From: an uncultured Lachnospiraceae bacterium
GTDB lineage: Bacteria; Bacillota; Clostridia; Lachnospirales; Lachnospiraceae
Assembly: GCA_910585765.1 (NCBI GenBank)
Contig: CAJUES010000093.1
Location: 1-8,875 of the forward strand
Reading direction: 5' to 3'
DNA: 8,875 nt
Position 1 is the stretch's first letter; every line of letters begins with the position of its first letter. The translations under genes were made by a program, and so were the position numbers. Shown one piece after another: positions 6,743 to 8,875 of this stretch. The notes below the pieces were generated by a model. It did no database searches and had not been told where the DNA came from. It saw only the letters and a list, made by a program, of their open reading frames with translations.

Positions 6743-6748
6743 CCTCCT
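6743..6748 (-). promoter_or_regulatory. Ribosome binding site of the DUF362 gene (decides the start)
   Basis: AGGAGG on the complement strand, 6 nt before ATG 6736, lies within the 29-bp gap after the GH43 stop. It favours ATG 6736 over ATG 6751. Confidence 0.85.
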
Positions 6749-6765
6749 CATTCTGTTGTTATCAT

Positions 6766-8322
6766 TTATTGTATATCATAAGAGAATTTTTTGCAAACGG
6801 CATCCGCATTTGCGGCGTACACAGCGATATAATTGCCTGTGAAACAGCCGCCGACCTCCGTGGTGAGATACTGTGCCTCGCCGGATCCGATCGTTACGGG
6901 CGCCTCCTGGCCGTCACCGCAGTAAGCAAATGTGTAGGATTCCCGCGTGCCCGTAAGCTGCAGTACGACGGCGCTGCTGTCGTACGCGATGACGCTCTCT
7001 ACAGCGCGCAGGCTTCCGATCTGGCGCCGGACGATCAGGCAGCGCTTCTGATCGACTACAGTCATGGCGATCTCGTAGTGATGCCGGTTGTTCATGTAGA
7101 TCGCAAGACCCGCCTCTCCGTTCTCGGGAATGGTTTCCATGGAGAGTGTCAGCCGTGCTGTGAAGTCAAAATGCTCCTGGCGCCGGCAGATGAGCGATTT
7201 GACGTCGCTGCTGGACAGCCCGTTTTCATTTCCGTGCAGGATCAGCCCGTTTTCCGTAAATTCGTACAAGGTGTGATCCGGGTTGTAGATCGTGTTCCAT
7301 GACAGGTGCATGGCGGCGGTGTCGAAGGTGTCGGTGAAACTGCTGCCGGGAAGATAGCGGCTGCGCTCAAAAGGTGCGCTGCATGCGGACTCTGCGCAGG
7401 GGAGCAGCGAAGTCTCGATCTCTGCGTCGACGTGACCGTCGCCGTTCATGCCCATGACTGGCCAGCCCTGCTCCCACGTGACGGGGACGAGCATGGTCTC
7501 ACGCCCCAGATTGTGCCGGAACGGATAGCCCAGCGGACGGATGCCAAGACATACAGACCACCAGTTCCCGTTCTGATCCTCGACCAGATCGGCATGTCCC
7601 ACGGCTTTGATCGGCAGATCGGTGCTGCGGTTGGTGAGGATCGGATTGTGGGGGCACGCTTCATAAGGACCATAGACAGAATCGCTCCTCGCGATCGTGA
7701 CCATGTGGCAGTATTCGGTGCCGCCCTCCGCCATCATGAGATAGTACATGCCGTTGATCTTGTAGAGGTGGGGACCCTCGGGGTTGTTGCCGCCGGAGCC
7801 GTTCCACGCATAGACCTGTTCGCCGACATGATCACAGCGGATCTGTATCCGGCCTTCAACAGTCGCTTGGGACAGTGTCAGCTCCGCGATGAAGACGCCT
7901 GTGTCGGTGCCGCTGTAGTAGACCTTTCCATTGTCGTCAAAAAAGAGAGAGGGATCGATCCCGCCAAAGGGCAGCATGACCGGGTCTGACCAGTCGCCGT
8001 ACGGATCCGTGGTGTAGACGAAGAAGTTGCCGCCCTCCGGACCGCCCACATTTGTGACGACACAGTAGTAGACGCCCTTGTGATAGCGGATCGTGGGGGC
8101 ATAGATCCCCAGACTGTTTGGCGCCTCCTTTGTCAGGGTGAACTGGCTGTCCCTGCTGAGGATATGGTTGATCTGTTCCCAGTGGACAAGATCCGTGCTG
8201 TGAAACAGTGGCAGCCCCGGAAAATATTCGAAACTGCTCGTCACCAGGTAGAAGTCGCCGCCAACCCGGCAGATGCTCGGATCAGGGTGGAAACCGGAAA
8301 GAATAGGGTTTGTGTACTTCAT
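6766..8322 (-). CDS. Glycoside hydrolase family 43 (beta-xylosidase / alpha-arabinofuranosidase)
   Basis: Predicted 518-aa GH43 enzyme that inverts and removes xylose or arabinose from short xylan or arabinan chains. There is no signal peptide, so it should act in the cytoplasm on imported oligosaccharides. The N-terminal five-bladed beta-propeller (about 1-310) begins NPILSGFHPDPSICR. The expected catalytic residues are present: general base D14 (HPDPSI), pKa modulator D123 (GGIDPSLFFDD) and general acid E182 (NNPEGPHLY); the conserved H243 is in VGHADLVED. Residues from about 330 to 518 (SFTDTFDT onward) form a second beta-sandwich domain of the type found in long GH43 xylosidases. Layout suggests GH43 subfamily 12, with subfamily 11 the alternative; substrate cannot be fixed from sequence. 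ATG 8322 follows AAAGGAG (8333-8339) by 10 nt. It leads a two-gene unit with DUF362. No transporter or regulator is in the window, and no clear promoter is seen. Confidence 0.93.
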   Translation of the reverse strand: MKYTNPILSGFHPDPSICRVGGDFYLVTSSFEYFPGLPLFHSTDLVHWEQINHILSRDSQFTLTKEAPNSLGIYAPTIRYHKGVYYCVVTNVGGPEGGNFFVYTTDPYGDWSDPVMLPFGGIDPSLFFDDNGKVYYSGTDTGVFIAELTLSQATVEGRIQIRCDHVGEQVYAWNGSGGNNPEGPHLYKINGMYYLMMAEGGTEYCHMVTIARSDSVYGPYEACPHNPILTNRSTDLPIKAVGHADLVEDQNGNWWSVCLGIRPLGYPFRHNLGRETMLVPVTWEQGWPVMGMNGDGHVDAEIETSLLPCAESACSAPFERSRYLPGSSFTDTFDTAAMHLSWNTIYNPDHTLYEFTENGLILHGNENGLSSSDVKSLICRRQEHFDFTARLTLSMETIPENGEAGLAIYMNNRHHYEIAMTVVDQKRCLIVRRQIGSLRAVESVIAYDSSAVVLQLTGTRESYTFAYCGDGQEAPVTIGSGEAQYLTTEVGGCFTGNYIAVYAANADAVCKKFSYDIQ

Positions 8323-8336
8323 GATATGATCACTCC

Positions 8337-8361
8337 TTTGTGGTTGATATTTTGTGGTTGA
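8337..8361. repeat. Tandem direct repeat upstream of GH43
   Basis: TTTGTGGTTGA occurs at 8337-8347 and again at 8351-8361, a period of 14 bp. On the coding strand of GH43 the units read TCAACCACAAA, and the unit nearer the gene overlaps the AAAGGAG ribosome binding site. The other unit ends 2 bp before the TAA that flanks the MITE. It could be an operator half-site pair or a short duplication. Confidence 0.6.
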
Positions 8362-8441
8362 AATAAGGAACTGTTCAGAAATTACTCATGATAATTACTT
8401 GTCTAAATGTCCATCTGCGGCATCAGAAAATCTTGACATTA

Positions 8442-8454
8442 GGGCATTGCCCTT
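8442..8454. repeat. Short hairpin inside the MITE-like element
   Basis: AGGGC (8442-8446) pairs with GCCCT (8450-8454) around a 3-nt ATT loop. It adds to the folded character of the element. No T run follows. Confidence 0.5.
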
Positions 8455-8494
8455 TATGCCTTTGCCTCCTATGCCTGCGATTTTCTTCTTTGCA

Positions 8495-8518
8495 GCCGAA
8501 CATTTATTCGGCGTTTTT
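8495..8518 (+). terminator. Terminator-like hairpin inside the MITE-like element
   Basis: GCCGAA (8495-8500) pairs with TTCGGC (8507-8512) around a 6-nt loop and is followed by GTTTTT. It would act on rightward transcription, that is, away from GH43. The stem is only 6 bp, so it is a weak terminator candidate. Confidence 0.45.
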
Positions 8519-8645
8519 GTCACAAGTAATTTCTGAACAGTTCCTAAGATATATCATCAGTATAAAACGAAACGGACAAAAAAGATACCATTATATTTGT
8601 ATAAAATCAAATGATTATCTCAAAAATCCCCAGTTTACGGGCATT

Positions 8646-8725
8646 TCCGCAAGACAGCAGCTTGAATTTACTACCCATTTACTACTTACGGATTGAGCCT
8701 TGATATGCTTTGAAGCTCTTGCGGA
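8646..8725. repeat. Interrupted inverted repeat enclosing a short direct repeat
   Basis: TCCGCAAG (8646-8653) pairs with CTTGCGGA (8718-8725), and AGCTT (8659-8663) with AAGCT (8713-8717), giving 13 bp with one 5-nt bulge. The 49-nt loop contains TTTACTAC twice (8667-8674 and 8678-8685, period 11). Small direct repeats next to inverted repeats occur at ends of integrase-driven elements, but no integrase or core site is seen here. Confidence 0.5.
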
Positions 8726-8794
8726 TAGACCAAACAGGCAGCGCACACCAGTATTGACCTACCATAGATTGAAAAATTTCATACAGCACCGTAC

Positions 8795-8845
8795 AAGCGG
8801 CGTTTCCCATTCCCTACACAGGGAGAACAGGAACGCCGCTTTTTT
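8795..8845 (+). terminator. Strong intrinsic terminator hairpin
   Basis: AAGCGGCGTT (8795-8804) is the exact reverse complement of AACGCCGCTT (8832-8841), with an inner TCCC/GGGA hairpin (8811-8814 with 8821-8824), followed by T through 8845. It fits a rho-independent terminator for rightward transcription, yet no gene lies upstream on that strand closer than the PilZ gene. It may therefore end a lost gene or a small untranslated RNA from 8548-8795. Confidence 0.65.
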
Positions 8846-8875
8846 CATGCCCTTTGTTACGCAGTAGGGGCAGAA

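Larger units (their letters stand above)
8367..8544. mobile_element. MITE-like element with perfect 20-bp terminal inverted repeats
   Basis: GGAACTGTTCAGAAATTACT at 8367-8386 is the exact reverse complement of 8525-8544. Both ends are flanked by TAA (8364-8366 and 8545-8547), consistent with a 3-bp target duplication. The 178-bp element has no room for a transposase, so it would move only with a transposase from elsewhere. After the left repeat a 13-bp segment (8387-8399) repeats the inner AATTACT, so the left end looks like an extended version of the right end. A solo end of the same family is at 167-188. The transposase family is not identified. Confidence 0.85.
8548..8875. other. Gene-free right end, possible mobile-element remnant
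   Basis: I see no convincing gene here. One + strand frame is open from 8697 to a TAG at 8865-8867 (56 codons) but has no good start or ribosome binding site and runs through the terminator hairpin. The complement strand from 8875 is open for 37 codons (beginning FCPYC) before a TAG, and could be the end of a cysteine-containing protein that starts outside the window; this is weak. The stretch holds an interrupted inverted repeat, a short direct repeat and a terminator hairpin, listed separately. Confidence 0.4.

Noticed and set aside
7306..7989. Open frame of 227 codons on the + strand
   Set aside because: It is the antisense shadow of the GH43 gene, whose catalytic residues and domain layout are intact on the other strand. 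No ribosome binding site was seen before it.
8417..8461. 14-codon open frame on the - strand inside the MITE-like element (begins MSRFSDAADG)
   Set aside because: It is too short to judge, and the purine-rich site before it may simply be part of the element.
8388..8696. Open frame of 102 codons on the + strand
   Set aside because: It begins inside the MITE-like element, crosses its right terminal repeat and continues into unrelated sequence. It has no ribosome binding site and no family resemblance.

Overview
The window looks like a chromosomal segment of a Gram-positive, low-to-mid GC anaerobe of the Clostridia, most likely Lachnospiraceae. The evidence is a tRNA-dependent T-box leader on pheST, strong AGGAG-type ribosome binding sites, PheS and PheT sequences of clostridial type, and a plant-polysaccharide enzyme (GH43) typical of gut Firmicutes. 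The family assignment is inference from sequence style; no rRNA or other marker is present.

Left part (1-5276, + strand): a sigma-A-type promoter (94-122) drives a leader of about 550 nt. The leader holds a solo copy of a transposon-end sequence (167-188), a T-box riboswitch for tRNA-Phe (223-509, with its terminator) and three consecutive hairpins (515-645). Two of those hairpins are copies of one palindromic repeat. Then come pheS (682), pheT (1809) and queA (4242). PheS and PheT form phenylalanyl-tRNA synthetase; QueA carries out the penultimate step of queuosine synthesis on tRNA. All three act on tRNA, and queA starts 12 nt after pheT, so they are probably one transcript. The pheS-pheT gap is 107 nt and contains a perfect 18-bp palindrome.

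Middle (5277-5869): a small single-domain PilZ protein (c-di-GMP receptor family) has its own likely promoter. A bidirectional hairpin terminator follows at the convergence with the right-hand genes.

Right part (5870-8322, - strand): a two-gene unit reading leftward, a cytoplasmic GH43 beta-xylosidase/arabinofuranosidase followed 29 bp later by a DUF362 protein. A 178-bp MITE-like element with perfect 20-bp terminal inverted repeats and TAA target duplications lies 42 bp upstream of the GH43 start. Beyond it, 8548-8875 has no convincing gene. It holds an interrupted inverted repeat, a short direct repeat and a strong intrinsic-terminator hairpin, and may be a remnant of a mobile element.

The genes themselves are ordinary. 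The points worth a second look are the repeat and palindrome structures between them. I see no new defence, toxin or other multi-gene system here.
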